A stretch of 64,000 bases of DNA, from NCBI RefSeq assembly GCF_017356015.1, contig NZ_JAFIQV010000031.1, forward strand, positions 1-64,000. Direction: 5' to 3'. Positions 54,943 to 63,172 of the stretch are shown here, in pieces. The notes below the pieces were generated by a model. The model saw only the letters and a list, made by a program, of their open reading frames with translations. It was not told the origin of the DNA and ran no database searches. This DNA comes from Azospirillum sp. SYSU D00513. Its GTDB lineage: Bacteria; Pseudomonadota; Alphaproteobacteria; Azospirillales; Azospirillaceae. Position 1 is the first letter of the stretch. The number at the start of each line of letters is the position of its first letter. Both the position numbers and the translations under genes were made by a program.

Positions 54943-55447
54943 CGTACTCTTGCGATGACGTCCCCCCTCCGCCCCGGCGCAAAGCGCTCCCGCCGGTGTC
55001 CCGACACGGCCCGGTCCGCTCCACCGGTCCCGCTCTCCGCGTACTCTTGCGATGAGTCCCCGGCCCGCGAGGGCTTCGAAGGGGCGCCGCGGACCGCGAA
55101 CTCCTGCGATGGCGGCCCGCGCCCCACCCATCTCGTACTCTTGCGATGAGTCGCGGTCCGCCAGGGTTTCCGCCATTCGCACTCTTGCGATGAGTCGCAT
55201 CTTCCAGGGATCCCGCGTACTCTTGCGATGAAAAGCCGCCGGAAAGGGATTCGGCCAAGAATCCGAGTCGCCGCGATTCGCCCCGATTCGGGAAAGGCCT
55301 GAATGGAGTCGCCCGGATTCCGCGCACTCTTGCGATGAGTCGCCCCGAGCCCCGGAATTTGTCCCGCGAACTCCTGCGATGAGGATTCGTACTCCTGGGA
55401 TCAGCGACTCGGAACGACTCGGGTTTTCCCCCGTACTCTTGGGATGA
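54943..55447 (+). repeat. Iteron array upstream of repA (10 direct copies)
   Basis: Consensus CGTACTCTTGCGATGA. Copies start at 54943, 55040, 55097, 55134, 55178, 55216, 55323, 55367, 55388 and 55432, all in the same orientation. Variants differ at 1-3 positions, such as CGAACTCCTGCGATGG and CGTACTCCTGGGATCA. Spacings vary (97, 57, 37, 44, 38, 107, 44, 21, 44 bp). A further inverted, degenerate copy (TCCTCTCAAGAGTACG) lies at 55487-55502. They are presumed binding sites for the RepA protein and for autorepression. Confidence 0.9.
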
Positions 55448-55511
55448 ATCAACTAATAGAGAATCTACTAGCTTACCTACTAGGCCTCCTCTCAAGAGTA
55501 CGCGTTGAATC
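55054..55511. promoter_or_regulatory. Dense GANTC (CcrM-type methylation) cluster
   Basis: Seventeen GANTC sites fall within 458 bp, starting at 55054, 55148, 55192, 55248, 55259, 55265, 55275, 55285, 55306, 55316, 55337, 55384, 55406, 55416, 55446, 55461 and 55507. In random DNA of this composition one or two would be expected. At five of the ten upstream iterons the final GA of the iteron is also the start of a GANTC site. Five more sites lie downstream of repA (56547, 56565, 56656, 56668, 56681). Confidence 0.85.
55446..55485. other. AT-rich 12-bp repeat segment, candidate unwinding element
   Basis: Three units spaced exactly 12 bp: CTAATAG (55453), CTACTAG (55465) and CTACTAG (55477), in the most AT-rich stretch of the origin region. 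It lies between the last direct iteron and the inverted iteron. Tandem AT-rich short repeats next to initiator sites are typical DNA unwinding elements. Functional role inferred. Confidence 0.55.
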
Positions 55512-55598
55512 CCCGGACCGGCCCGTTCACACTCCGGGCACATTGGATGAAAGCCTTCCGGCGGTGCATGCGCCGGAGGAATTCGGCAGGAGCGACGC

Positions 55599-56534
55599 AT
55601 GGGAACCCTTCATGAGCTGATCCGGACCCACGGTCTGGAAGACGCACGCCGGCTCGTTCCCGAGCAGGAACGGCCGTTCGTCGATCTGGCGGCGGAAGCC
55701 CTGGCCACGGAAAGCAAGGCGCTGGGCATCACCTATGCCGGATTCTGCCTGACGAGCCTGCCGCACAAGGCCTTGCCGGACGAACAGCATTGGGAGCGCG
55801 CCGGCCACAAGGTGAAGCTGCTGATCGAGCCCGGCCGGCTGCCCGACAGCGACGGCGGGACACGCCTCTACGGCGTGCCCTACGGCAGCCGCGCGCGGCT
55901 GATTCTCCTTTATCTCCAGACCCGTGCGATTCAGACCGGCAGCCCGGAGGTCGAGCTAGGCGGATCCATGCGCGACTGGATGAGCCGGATGAACGTGTCC
56001 ACGGGCGGAAAATCCTACAAGGACGTGCGGGAGCAGGCGAACCGCATCTCCGCCTGCAACCTGACCTTCATCTGGGACCGCGGCAACCGGAAGTCGGAGT
56101 TCGCGAAGGACAGCATTGTCAAGGGCGGCATCCAGCTCTACGACACGGACGACGAGCAGCAACTCCGCCTGTGGGTGGACACGGTGCGGCTCAGCGACAG
56201 CTTCTTCCGGGCCTTGCGCGAGCATCCCGTGCCGATCTGGGAGCCTGCGGTCAAGCTCATCAGCAACAAGAGCATGGCCATCGACCTCTACATCTGGCTG
56301 GCCTACCGGCTGCACGTGCTGTCGGCGGCCACGCCGGTCACCTGGGTGGCCCTGCATGGGCAGTTCGGCGCCGGCTACAAGAACGTCTTCCAGTTCAAGC
56401 CGCGCTTCCTGGACGCGCTGAAGGCGGCGCTGGCCGTCTATCCCGACGCCAAGGTGACGGTGGACGAGACGGGCATCACCCTGCTGCCCTCGCGCGCACC
56501 GGTGCCCGAGCGGCACAGCGTACTGTTGGGATAA
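55599..56534 (+). CDS. repA: RepA-type plasmid/chromid replication initiator
   Basis: A 311-aa protein resembling the RepA_C family of plasmid initiators found on alphaproteobacterial megaplasmids. Motifs are GVPYGSRARLILLYLQTRAIQTGSPEVELG, WMSRMNVSTGGKSYKDVREQANRIS, LSDSFFRALREHPVPIWEPAVKLISNKSMAIDLYIWLAYRLH and VFQFKPRFLDALKAALAVYP. The paired winged-helix-like segments would bind the iterons. The start is the ATG at 55599 with AGGAG 6 bases upstream. Genes of this type are autorepressed through iterons in their promoter. A terminator and inverted iterons follow directly. Confidence 0.85.
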   Translation: MGTLHELIRTHGLEDARRLVPEQERPFVDLAAEALATESKALGITYAGFCLTSLPHKALPDEQHWERAGHKVKLLIEPGRLPDSDGGTRLYGVPYGSRARLILLYLQTRAIQTGSPEVELGGSMRDWMSRMNVSTGGKSYKDVREQANRISACNLTFIWDRGNRKSEFAKDSIVKGGIQLYDTDDEQQLRLWVDTVRLSDSFFRALREHPVPIWEPAVKLISNKSMAIDLYIWLAYRLHVLSAATPVTWVALHGQFGAGYKNVFQFKPRFLDALKAALAVYPDAKVTVDETGITLLPSRAPVPERHSVLLG

Positions 56535-56549
56535 GGGCGCCAAAACGAC

Positions 56550-56772
56550 TCATCGCGAAAGTACGAATCCGCCGGCTCCCCAATCGGAGCCGGCTTTTTT
56601 TGCACCGTCCGGGCTTCCCGCCGCGCCGCCCTTTCGACCAGCATATTCCTGCGATGAGTCGGTTTCCGATTCCTGCGGCGGATTCTCATCGCAAGAGTAC
56701 GCCGGCACCCCTGCCCGCTCCATCCGGCCGGTCTCCCGGCCTCCGGCGGTGGGGCCTGATCGCAAGAGTACG
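56550..56772. repeat. Iterons downstream of repA (mostly inverted)
   Basis: Four copies of the 16-bp iteron: inverted at 56550-56565 (TCATCGCGAAAGTACG), a degenerate direct copy at 56642-56657 (CATATTCCTGCGATGA), and inverted at 56686-56701 and 56757-56772. They lie around the repA terminator. Inverted copies opposite the upstream direct array could mediate iteron pairing for copy control. Confidence 0.8.
56571..56601 (+). terminator. Rho-independent terminator of repA
   Basis: Stem GCCGGCTCC (56571-56579) and GGAGCCGGC (56586-56594) with a 6-base loop, followed by seven T residues. It is 37 bp past the repA stop, between two downstream iterons. Confidence 0.92.
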
Positions 56773-56885
56773 CAGCGGGAACATGCAGAATCGGAACGCT
56801 GAAAACGAAACAGCGCCCCGGCGCCGGATCGGCGGGGGCGCTGCTCGGGGCCGCGGAAACGGCCCGGCCGACGGAGTGCGGGCGG

Positions 56886-57887
56886 TCAGTCCACCTGTTC
56901 CAGGAGGCGTCGCTCCCAAGCCATCGCCGTCTCGACGATGCCCCGCAGGTCCTCGTGGCGGGGGGTCCAGCCCAGCTCGGCGCGGATGCGGTCGCCGGCG
57001 GCCACCAGCTCCGGCGGATCCCCGGCGCGGCGCGGGGCGAAGCGCATCGGCAGCGGCTTGCCGAGCACCTCCTCGAAGGCCTTCAGCACCTCGAGGATCG
57101 ACCGGCCCCGCCCGTAGCCGCAGTTGAAGACCCGGCTGGCACCACCGCGCTCCAGATGTTCGAGCGCCCGGACATGCGCCTCGGCGAGGTCGGTGACATG
57201 GACGTAGTCGCGCACGCAGGTGCCGTCCTGCGTCGGGTAGTCGTCGCCGTAGACCGCGATCTCCGGCCGGCTGCCGACGGCCACCTGCGAGGCGATCTTG
57301 ATGAGGTGGGTCGCCGTCTGCGAGCATTGACCGGCGCGGCCCGCCGGATCGGCGCCGGCGACGTTGAAATAGCGCAGCGCGACGTAGCGCAGCCCATGGG
57401 CGTTGGAGGCATCGGCCAGGATCTGCTCGAACATCCGCTTCGACCAGCCATAGGGGTTGATCGGCGCCAGCGGCGTGTCCTCGGCGATGGGCTGGGTTTC
57501 CGGCGCGCCATAGACGGCGGCGGTGGAGGAGAAGATGAACTGGTCCACGCCGCGCGACAGGCAGGCTTCCAGCAGCGTCTGGGCGTTGATCGTGTTGTTG
57601 CGGTAGTAGTCGAGCGGCTTCACGACCGACTCCGGCACGACGATGCTGCCGGCGAAGTGCATCACGGCGCCCACCTTGTGGCGCTCGATGACCTCGGCGA
57701 CGAGGCCGGCGTCGCCGACGCTGCCCTCCACCAGGGTCACGTCCGCGGGCACGGCGTCCCGGCGCCCCGTGGACAGATCGTCGAGGACGACCACCTCCCG
57801 CCCGGCGTCCCTCAGGGCGAGAACGACATGGCTGCCGATATAGCCCGCCCCGCCCGTGACAAGAATAGTGCTGGCCTTCATCAACAT
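56886..57887 (-). CDS. galE: UDP-glucose 4-epimerase
   Basis: A 333-aa extended short-chain dehydrogenase (an internal in-frame ATG, MKASTILVTGG, may be the actual start). The NAD site is TILVTGGAGYIGSHV, the catalytic pair is in YGWSKRMFEQIL, and FIFSSTAAVYG is the serine strand. The sugar site includes RYFNVAGAD and DGTCVRDYVHVTDLAEAH. It interconverts UDP-glucose and UDP-galactose for surface polysaccharide. It ends 114 bp right of the last iteron. Confidence 0.93.
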   Translation of the reverse strand: MLMKASTILVTGGAGYIGSHVVLALRDAGREVVVLDDLSTGRRDAVPADVTLVEGSVGDAGLVAEVIERHKVGAVMHFAGSIVVPESVVKPLDYYRNNTINAQTLLEACLSRGVDQFIFSSTAAVYGAPETQPIAEDTPLAPINPYGWSKRMFEQILADASNAHGLRYVALRYFNVAGADPAGRAGQCSQTATHLIKIASQVAVGSRPEIAVYGDDYPTQDGTCVRDYVHVTDLAEAHVRALEHLERGGASRVFNCGYGRGRSILEVLKAFEEVLGKPLPMRFAPRRAGDPPELVAAGDRIRAELGWTPRHEDLRGIVETAMAWERRLLEQVD

Positions 57888-58102
57888 CCCCTTCGGGTCA
57901 GGTTGACGCGCGGCGCCGGGCGGCCCGCGCGCTTACCGTGGAACGGTTCTTGTGGAACAATCCTTTTGCAACAGCGGTGCCCGGCGCGTCCCGCGTTCAT
58001 CGGTGGTGCGCCGTCCGGTCAGGTGTTGTGCGTCGCAGCATCAGCCGGCCGGCGAAGGACCCATCCGACGGAAGGCGGAGGGACCCTTCGCGTTGCGCAA
58101 CC

Positions 58103-59995
58103 TCAGATCTGAACGTCGGGCGCCGTCCCCAGCAGCACACGCTGTTCCAGATAAGCGATGATCCGCGCCAGGCAGGCCTCGACGTCCTCGGCGGCGGTGT
58201 CCACCACCAGCTCGGGCGATTCCGGCGGCTCGTAGGGGGAGGAGATGCCGGTGAATTCGGCGATCTCGCCGGCGCGGGCCTTCTTGTAGAGGCCCTTGGG
58301 ATCGCGCGCCTCGCAGGTGGAGAGGTCGGCCTTCACGTGGATCTCGTGGAAGCTGCCGGGAGCCGCCGCGCGGGCTCGGGCGCGGTCGGCGGCGTAGGGC
58401 GATATGAAGGCGCTGATGACGATCATCCCGGCGTCCGCGAAGAGGGCGGCCACCTCGCCGACGCGGCGGATGTTCTCCGCCCGGTCCTCCGGCGCGAAGC
58501 CGAGGTCGGCGTTCAGGCCGCGCCGCACGTTGTCGCCGTCCAGCACATAGACCTGGGCGCCGCGCGCGAACAGCCGCTGCTCCAGCTGCATGGCCAGCGT
58601 GGACTTGCCGGCCCCGGACAGGCCGGTCAGCCAGAGGATCGCCCCCTTGTGGCCGTTGCGCCAAGCCCGCGTGTCGGCGGACAGGATGTGCTCGACCTGC
58701 GTCAGGTTCTCGCTGCGCGCGGTCAGCAGCCGGCGCTGGTCCGGGTAGCCCTCCATCGAGATGATGCCGCCGCCGACGATGTCGTAGCCTTCGACCAGCA
58801 CGCAGCGCCCGGTCGCCGGGTTGCCGCGGTGCTCGTCGAGCGCCAGCATCTCGCGCGAGCGCAGGACCACCTCGGCCACGTCGTTGCGCTCCACCGCCGT
58901 CTTGCCGGCGGTGCCCAGCGTCTGGGTGTCGGTGATCCGCTCGATCGACTGGACGGTGACGCGCGCCTCGCGCGTGGCGAGCTTCAGCTTGTAGGTGGCC
59001 CCCACCTCCAGCGGCCGCTGCCCCAGCCAGAACAGATTGGCCCTGAAGACGGTGGAGAGCATCGGAGCGCTGGTGGCGTGGCTCGCGATGTCGCCGCGCT
59101 CGACGAAGATCGGCTCGTCCAGCGTGAAGCCGACCGACTGGCCGGCGATGGCGATGGTCGGGACCGGAGCCTCCCAGGCCTCCAGTGAGGTCACGCGGGC
59201 CGAGCGGTTGGACGGCGAGAAGACCAGCGTGTCGCCGACGCTGAGCGTGCCGGTCTCGATCCGGCCGACCAGGATACGCCGCTCGTCGTGGCGGTAGACG
59301 TCCTGGATCGGCAGGCGCAGGGGCCGGTCCACCGGCGAGGGCGCGCGCTCGAAGGCGTCCAGCGTCTCCAGCAGGGTCGGACCCTGGTACCAGGGCATCC
59401 GGTCCGACCGCTCGGCCATGTTGTCGCCGTGGCGCGCGGACAGCGGGATCACCGCGACCGGCTCCACACCGATGCCGGCGAGATAGTCGCGCACCTCCTT
59501 GGCGACCTCCTCGTAGCGGTCGCGCGCGAAGTCCGCCATGTCCATCTTGTTGACGGCCACGGCGACGCGGCTGAGCCCCAGCAGATGGAGGAGATAGGCG
59601 TGGCGCCGGGTCTGCTCGCGCAGCCCCTCGACCGCGTCGACGACCAGCACGGCGGCGTCGGCCAGTGCGGCGCCGCTGATCATGTTCTTCAGGAACTCGC
59701 GGTGGCCCGGGGCGTCGATGATGACGACCTCGCGGGTCTTGGTGCGGAACCAGATCTGGGTGGTGTCGATGGTGATGGCCTGATCGCGCTCGCTCTGGAA
59801 GCTGTCGAGCACGAAGGACCATTCCAGCGGCATGCCGCGCCGTTCGCTGACCGCGCGGATCTCCTCCAGCTTGCCCTCGGGCAGGCTGCCGGTGTCGTGC
59901 AGCAGGCGCCCGATGAGGGTGGACTTGCCGTGATCGACGTGACCGACGATGACCAGGCGGAGCTGGGGACGGGTGGGGGTGCTGCTCTGTTCCAT
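58103..59995 (-). CDS. cysNC: Bifunctional sulfate adenylyltransferase subunit 1 / APS kinase
   Basis: A 630-aa fusion. The N-terminal GTPase (G1 GHVDHGKST, G3 DAPGH, G4 NKMD) and EF-Tu-like beta barrels form CysN (1-440). The C-terminal APS kinase (about 450-625) has P-loop GLSGAGKST and DGDNVRRGLNADLGF. CysN with CysD makes APS from ATP and sulfate, and CysC phosphorylates it to PAPS. The start is the ATG at 59995. It is 17 bp downstream of cysD. In rhizobia the nodPQ homologs of this layout supply PAPS for sulfating signals or surface sugars. Confidence 0.94.
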   Translation of the reverse strand: MEQSSTPTRPQLRLVIVGHVDHGKSTLIGRLLHDTGSLPEGKLEEIRAVSERRGMPLEWSFVLDSFQSERDQAITIDTTQIWFRTKTREVVIIDAPGHREFLKNMISGAALADAAVLVVDAVEGLREQTRRHAYLLHLLGLSRVAVAVNKMDMADFARDRYEEVAKEVRDYLAGIGVEPVAVIPLSARHGDNMAERSDRMPWYQGPTLLETLDAFERAPSPVDRPLRLPIQDVYRHDERRILVGRIETGTLSVGDTLVFSPSNRSARVTSLEAWEAPVPTIAIAGQSVGFTLDEPIFVERGDIASHATSAPMLSTVFRANLFWLGQRPLEVGATYKLKLATREARVTVQSIERITDTQTLGTAGKTAVERNDVAEVVLRSREMLALDEHRGNPATGRCVLVEGYDIVGGGIISMEGYPDQRRLLTARSENLTQVEHILSADTRAWRNGHKGAILWLTGLSGAGKSTLAMQLEQRLFARGAQVYVLDGDNVRRGLNADLGFAPEDRAENIRRVGEVAALFADAGMIVISAFISPYAADRARARAAAPGSFHEIHVKADLSTCEARDPKGLYKKARAGEIAEFTGISSPYEPPESPELVVDTAAEDVEACLARIIAYLEQRVLLGTAPDVQI

Positions 59996-60012
59996 GATGC
60001 CTTCCGTCCCGC

Positions 60013-60810
60013 TCACATGTAGCCGCTGCTGCGCAGCCGCTCGAAGCTGTCCTCGGTTTCCTTGTCCATGCTGCGGCCGGCCCGCTCGGGCGCGCGGGTG
60101 GTCTCCAGCTCGGCGATGATCTCGTCGATGGTCGAGGCGTTGCTGTCGATCGGGAAGGTGATGTTCTTTTCGCCGAGCGACCGGTAGCGCTTGCCGTTCT
60201 GCGCCAGGTACAAGGGCACGATGGGGATGTTCTCGCGCTTGGTGTAGCGCCAGATGTCCAGCTCGGTCCAATGCAGGAGCGGGTGGATGCGCACGTGGGT
60301 GCCTTCCGGGAAGTCCGTCTTGTACTGGTCCCAGAATTCCGGTGGCTGGTCCTTGAAATCCCAGCCGCCGTCGGCGTTGCGGGGCGAGAAGACGCGCTCC
60401 TTGGCGCGGGTCGCCTGCTCGTCGCGGCGGATGCCCAGCAGCATGCCGCGGTACTTGTCCCGGCGCATCACGTTGCGCAGCCCCTCGGTCTTGCGCGCGG
60501 CGGCGCGGGTGGCAGGCGGCAGCGTCTGGTCCATCTCCTCCTCCGGCGGACACATCTCGATGCGCAGATCGAGCTTCCAGTCCTCGGCGATCCGGTCGCG
60601 GAAGGCGTAGACCTCCGGCAGTTCCATCGCGGTGTCGAGCTGGATCATCGGGAAGGGGATGCGGCCGTAGAAGGCCTTGCGGACCAGCCAGAGCAGCGCC
60701 GTGCTGTCCTTGCCGATGGACCAGAGCATGCCGAGCGGCTGGATGCGGTTGTAGGCTTCCCGCAGGATGTAGACACTGCGCGCTTCGAGTTCGTCGAGAT
60801 GGCTGAGCAT
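60013..60810 (-). CDS. cysD: Sulfate adenylyltransferase subunit 2
   Basis: A 265-aa PP-loop ATPase. LGMLWSIGKDSTALLWLVRKA is the PP-loop. RRDEQATRAKERVFSPR and THVRIHPLLHWTELDIWRYTKRENIP are CysD signatures. The start is the ATG at 60810 (MLSHLDELEARSVYILREAYN), where homology begins. With CysN it forms APS. It is transcribed leftward with cysNC; a divergent promoter region separates it from rfbB. Confidence 0.95.
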   Translation of the reverse strand: MLSHLDELEARSVYILREAYNRIQPLGMLWSIGKDSTALLWLVRKAFYGRIPFPMIQLDTAMELPEVYAFRDRIAEDWKLDLRIEMCPPEEEMDQTLPPATRAAARKTEGLRNVMRRDKYRGMLLGIRRDEQATRAKERVFSPRNADGGWDFKDQPPEFWDQYKTDFPEGTHVRIHPLLHWTELDIWRYTKRENIPIVPLYLAQNGKRYRSLGEKNITFPIDSNASTIDEIIAELETTRAPERAGRSMDKETEDSFERLRSSGYM

Positions 60811-60960
60811 TGGGCCTTGGAAGCGGAATTGGGGAGGGATGGGCGGATTATGCGTCACGACGGCCGGAAAAGACCAGAAGGTCGATTGCCGGACGGGATG
60901 GCTTGAAACGGAAGCTGGGCTGCGACACAGCCATTCCACAGCTTTTTCGACTCGGATTCA

Positions 60961-60988
60961 TTTGAAAAAAGACGGTCGAGATTATAGG
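60961..60988 (+). promoter_or_regulatory. Candidate promoter of rfbB
   Basis: An AT-rich pocket with TTTGAA (60961-60966) and TATAGG (60983-60988), spacer 16 bp, lies 58 bp before the rfbB start. It is in the divergent region shared with cysD. Two GANTC sites occur just upstream. Assigned by hexamer resemblance only. Confidence 0.4.
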
Positions 60989-61046
60989 TTCTTGCGGGTC
61001 CCCAACAGGGGTTTCCCCGATTTTAAACGGCATTCGAGGCACTGCG

Positions 61047-62102
61047 GTGAAGGTTCTCATCACGGGCGGCGCGGGCTTTATCGGCTCGGCGGTTATTCGC
61101 TATCTCATCGACAACACCGACGTCGAGGTGGTGAACGTCGATGTCCTGACCTACGCCGCGAACCTTGCCTCGCTGAAGCCCGTCGAGGGCAACCCCCGCT
61201 ATGCCTTCGAGCGCGTGGACATCTGCGACGGTCCGCGGGTCGCGGATCTGCTGAAGCGCCACCGCCCCGACGCGATCATGCATCTGGCGGCGGAATCCCA
61301 TGTGGACCGCTCCATCGACGGGCCGGGCGCCTTCATCAACACCAACATCGTCGGCACCTACACGCTGCTCGACGCCGCCGTCGGCTACTGGCGCGGCCTG
61401 GACGAGGCGGCGCGCGCGGCCTTCCGCTTCCACCACGTCTCGACCGACGAGGTGTACGGTTCGCTGGGCGAGACCGGCTACTTCACCGAGGAGACGCCCT
61501 ACGACCCGCGCTCGCCCTATTCGTCGAGCAAGGCGGCCTCGGACCATCTGGCGAACGCGTGGCACCACACCTACGGCCTGCCGGTGGTGATCAGCAACTG
61601 CTCCAACAACTACGGCCCCTGCCAGTTTCCGGAGAAGCTGATCCCGCTGACCATCCTGAACGCGCTGGAGGGCCGCCCCCTGCCGGTCTATGGCAAGGGC
61701 CTGAACGTCCGCGACTGGCTCTATGTGGAGGACCACGCGAGCGCGCTGTGGACGGTGCTGAGCAAGGGGCTGCCCGGCCAGTCCTACAACATCGGCGGCA
61801 ACAACGAGATGCGGAACATCGACGTGGTGACCGCCATCTGCGCGCTGCTGGACGAGGTGGCGCCGCCGCTGAAGAGCGGCCCGCGTGCGAATCTGGTCAC
61901 CTACGTGACCGACCGCCCCGGCCACGACCTGCGCTACGCCATCGACGCCGCCAAGATCAAGCGCGAGCTTGACTGGGAGCCGAAGGAGACCTTCCAGACC
62001 GGCCTGCGCAAGACGGTGGACTGGTACCTCGCCAACCGCTCCTGGTGGGAGCCGCTGCGCGAGAAGGTCTATGGCGGCGACCGCCTGGGCCTGGCCGGCT
62101 GA
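61047..62102 (+). CDS. rfbB: dTDP-glucose 4,6-dehydratase
   Basis: A 351-aa SDR enzyme. MKVLITGGAGFIGSAVIRYL binds NAD, STDEVYG precedes the catalytic site, and YSSSKAASDHL holds the Tyr-Lys pair. HLAAESHVDRSIDGP and NCSNNYGPCQFPEKLIPL are diagnostic of RmlB. It makes dTDP-4-keto-6-deoxyglucose, second step of dTDP-L-rhamnose synthesis. It is followed 11 bp later by rfbD. rfbA and rfbC are not in the window. Confidence 0.95.
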   Translation: MKVLITGGAGFIGSAVIRYLIDNTDVEVVNVDVLTYAANLASLKPVEGNPRYAFERVDICDGPRVADLLKRHRPDAIMHLAAESHVDRSIDGPGAFINTNIVGTYTLLDAAVGYWRGLDEAARAAFRFHHVSTDEVYGSLGETGYFTEETPYDPRSPYSSSKAASDHLANAWHHTYGLPVVISNCSNNYGPCQFPEKLIPLTILNALEGRPLPVYGKGLNVRDWLYVEDHASALWTVLSKGLPGQSYNIGGNNEMRNIDVVTAICALLDEVAPPLKSGPRANLVTYVTDRPGHDLRYAIDAAKIKRELDWEPKETFQTGLRKTVDWYLANRSWWEPLREKVYGGDRLGLAG

Positions 62103-62113
62103 GGATCGACGAC

Positions 62114-63007
62114 GTGAAGATCCTGGTTGTCGGCAACACCGGCCAGGTCGGCCGCGAACTGACGCGGGCCGCCTGGCCGCAGGGTGTCGAGCTGGTCAGC
62201 GCCGGGCGCGCCGACCTCGACATCACGGACGCGGCCTCCGTGCGCGGCTTCTTCGCCGCGGCGGCGCCGGACCTCGTCATCAACGCGACCGCCAACACGG
62301 CGGTCGACCGGTCGGAGTCCGAGCCGGAGGCGGCCTTCGCCGTCAACGCCGAGGCCCCGCGCCACATGGCGGAGGCGGCGGGCGAGCGCGGCATCCCGCT
62401 GATCCACTACTCCACCGACTACGTCTTCGACGGCTCCAAGGCCGGCGCCTGGACGGAGGAGGACGCGGTCAACCCGCTGGGCGTCTATGGCGCCAGCAAG
62501 GAGGCCGGGGAGCGCGCGGTGCGCGCGGCCCAGCCCCGCCACGCCATCCTGCGCACGGCCTGGGTCTACAGCGCCTTCGGCCATAATTTCGCGAAGACGA
62601 TGCTGCGCGTCGGCGCGGAGCGCGACGAGCTGCGGGTGGTCGCCGACCAGCACGGCTGCCCGACCGCCGCCGCCGAGATCGCGCGGGCCACGGTGCCGGT
62701 CGCCATGCGGTTCCTGACCGGCGAGGACGCCCCCTGGGGCACCTACCACCTCGCCGGCGCCGGGGCCACGACCTGGCACGGCTTCGCGGAGCGCATCTTC
62801 GACCTCGCCGCCCCGGCGCTCGGCCGGCGGCCGGTCGTGCACGCCATCGCCACCGCCGACTACCCGACCCCGACCCGCCGCCCGGCCAACTCGGTGCTCG
62901 ACTGCACCAAGCTGGAACGGACCTTCGGCGTGCGGCTGCGCCCCTGGGAGGAGCCGGTCGCCGAGGTGGTCGCGGAACTGACCGCCGCGATGCCCGTCCG
63001 GGCCTGA
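62114..63007 (+). CDS. rfbD: dTDP-4-dehydrorhamnose reductase, GTG start
   Basis: A 297-aa RmlD enzyme. It begins at GTG 62114 (VKILVVGNTGQVGRELTRAA), the dinucleotide site. The signature motifs are DLVINATANTAVDRSESEPEAAFAVNA, YSTDYVFDG and YGASKEAGERAV (Tyr-Lys). It reduces the keto sugar to dTDP-L-rhamnose with NAD(P)H. An upstream in-frame ATG overlaps rfbB and is unlikely. It is the second gene of the rfbBD pair and ends at a strong terminator. Confidence 0.94.
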   Translation: MKILVVGNTGQVGRELTRAAWPQGVELVSAGRADLDITDAASVRGFFAAAAPDLVINATANTAVDRSESEPEAAFAVNAEAPRHMAEAAGERGIPLIHYSTDYVFDGSKAGAWTEEDAVNPLGVYGASKEAGERAVRAAQPRHAILRTAWVYSAFGHNFAKTMLRVGAERDELRVVADQHGCPTAAAEIARATVPVAMRFLTGEDAPWGTYHLAGAGATTWHGFAERIFDLAAPALGRRPVVHAIATADYPTPTRRPANSVLDCTKLERTFGVRLRPWEEPVAEVVAELTAAMPVRA

Positions 63008-63018
63008 ACGGCGCCGAC

Positions 63019-63064
63019 CAAAAAGCCCCGCCGTCCTCATCGGATGGCGGGGCTTTTTTCTTTT
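63019..63064. terminator. Bidirectional Rho-independent terminator
   Basis: AGCCCCGCC (63024-63032) and GGCGGGGCT (63046-63054) form the stem. An A run precedes and a T run follows, so it can serve both rfbD on the plus strand and the convergent gene at 63173 on the minus strand. Confidence 0.9.
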
Positions 63065-63172
63065 CCGAGCCGCTGTCGGGTTGCCGGCGCGGCCGGGATC
63101 ATCGGCAGGGCCGTAGGATGCGGCTTTCAGGGCAGACGCCGATGGCACCCAGCGTGAACCGCAGCCGGCCGG

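Larger units (their letters stand above)
54943..56772. other. Iteron-based replication origin region of a secondary replicon
   Basis: A repA-type initiator gene is enclosed by 10 direct iterons upstream, one inverted iteron between these and the gene, and four iteron copies downstream. The upstream part also has a dense cluster of GANTC sites and an AT-rich repeat segment. Together they make a textbook iteron origin. I saw no consensus DnaA box by eye and no parAB genes in the window. Confidence 0.85.

Noticed and set aside
54943..55447. CRISPR array
   Set aside because: The repeats are 16 bp, spacings vary from 21 to 107 bp, and the neighbouring gene is a replication initiator, not cas.
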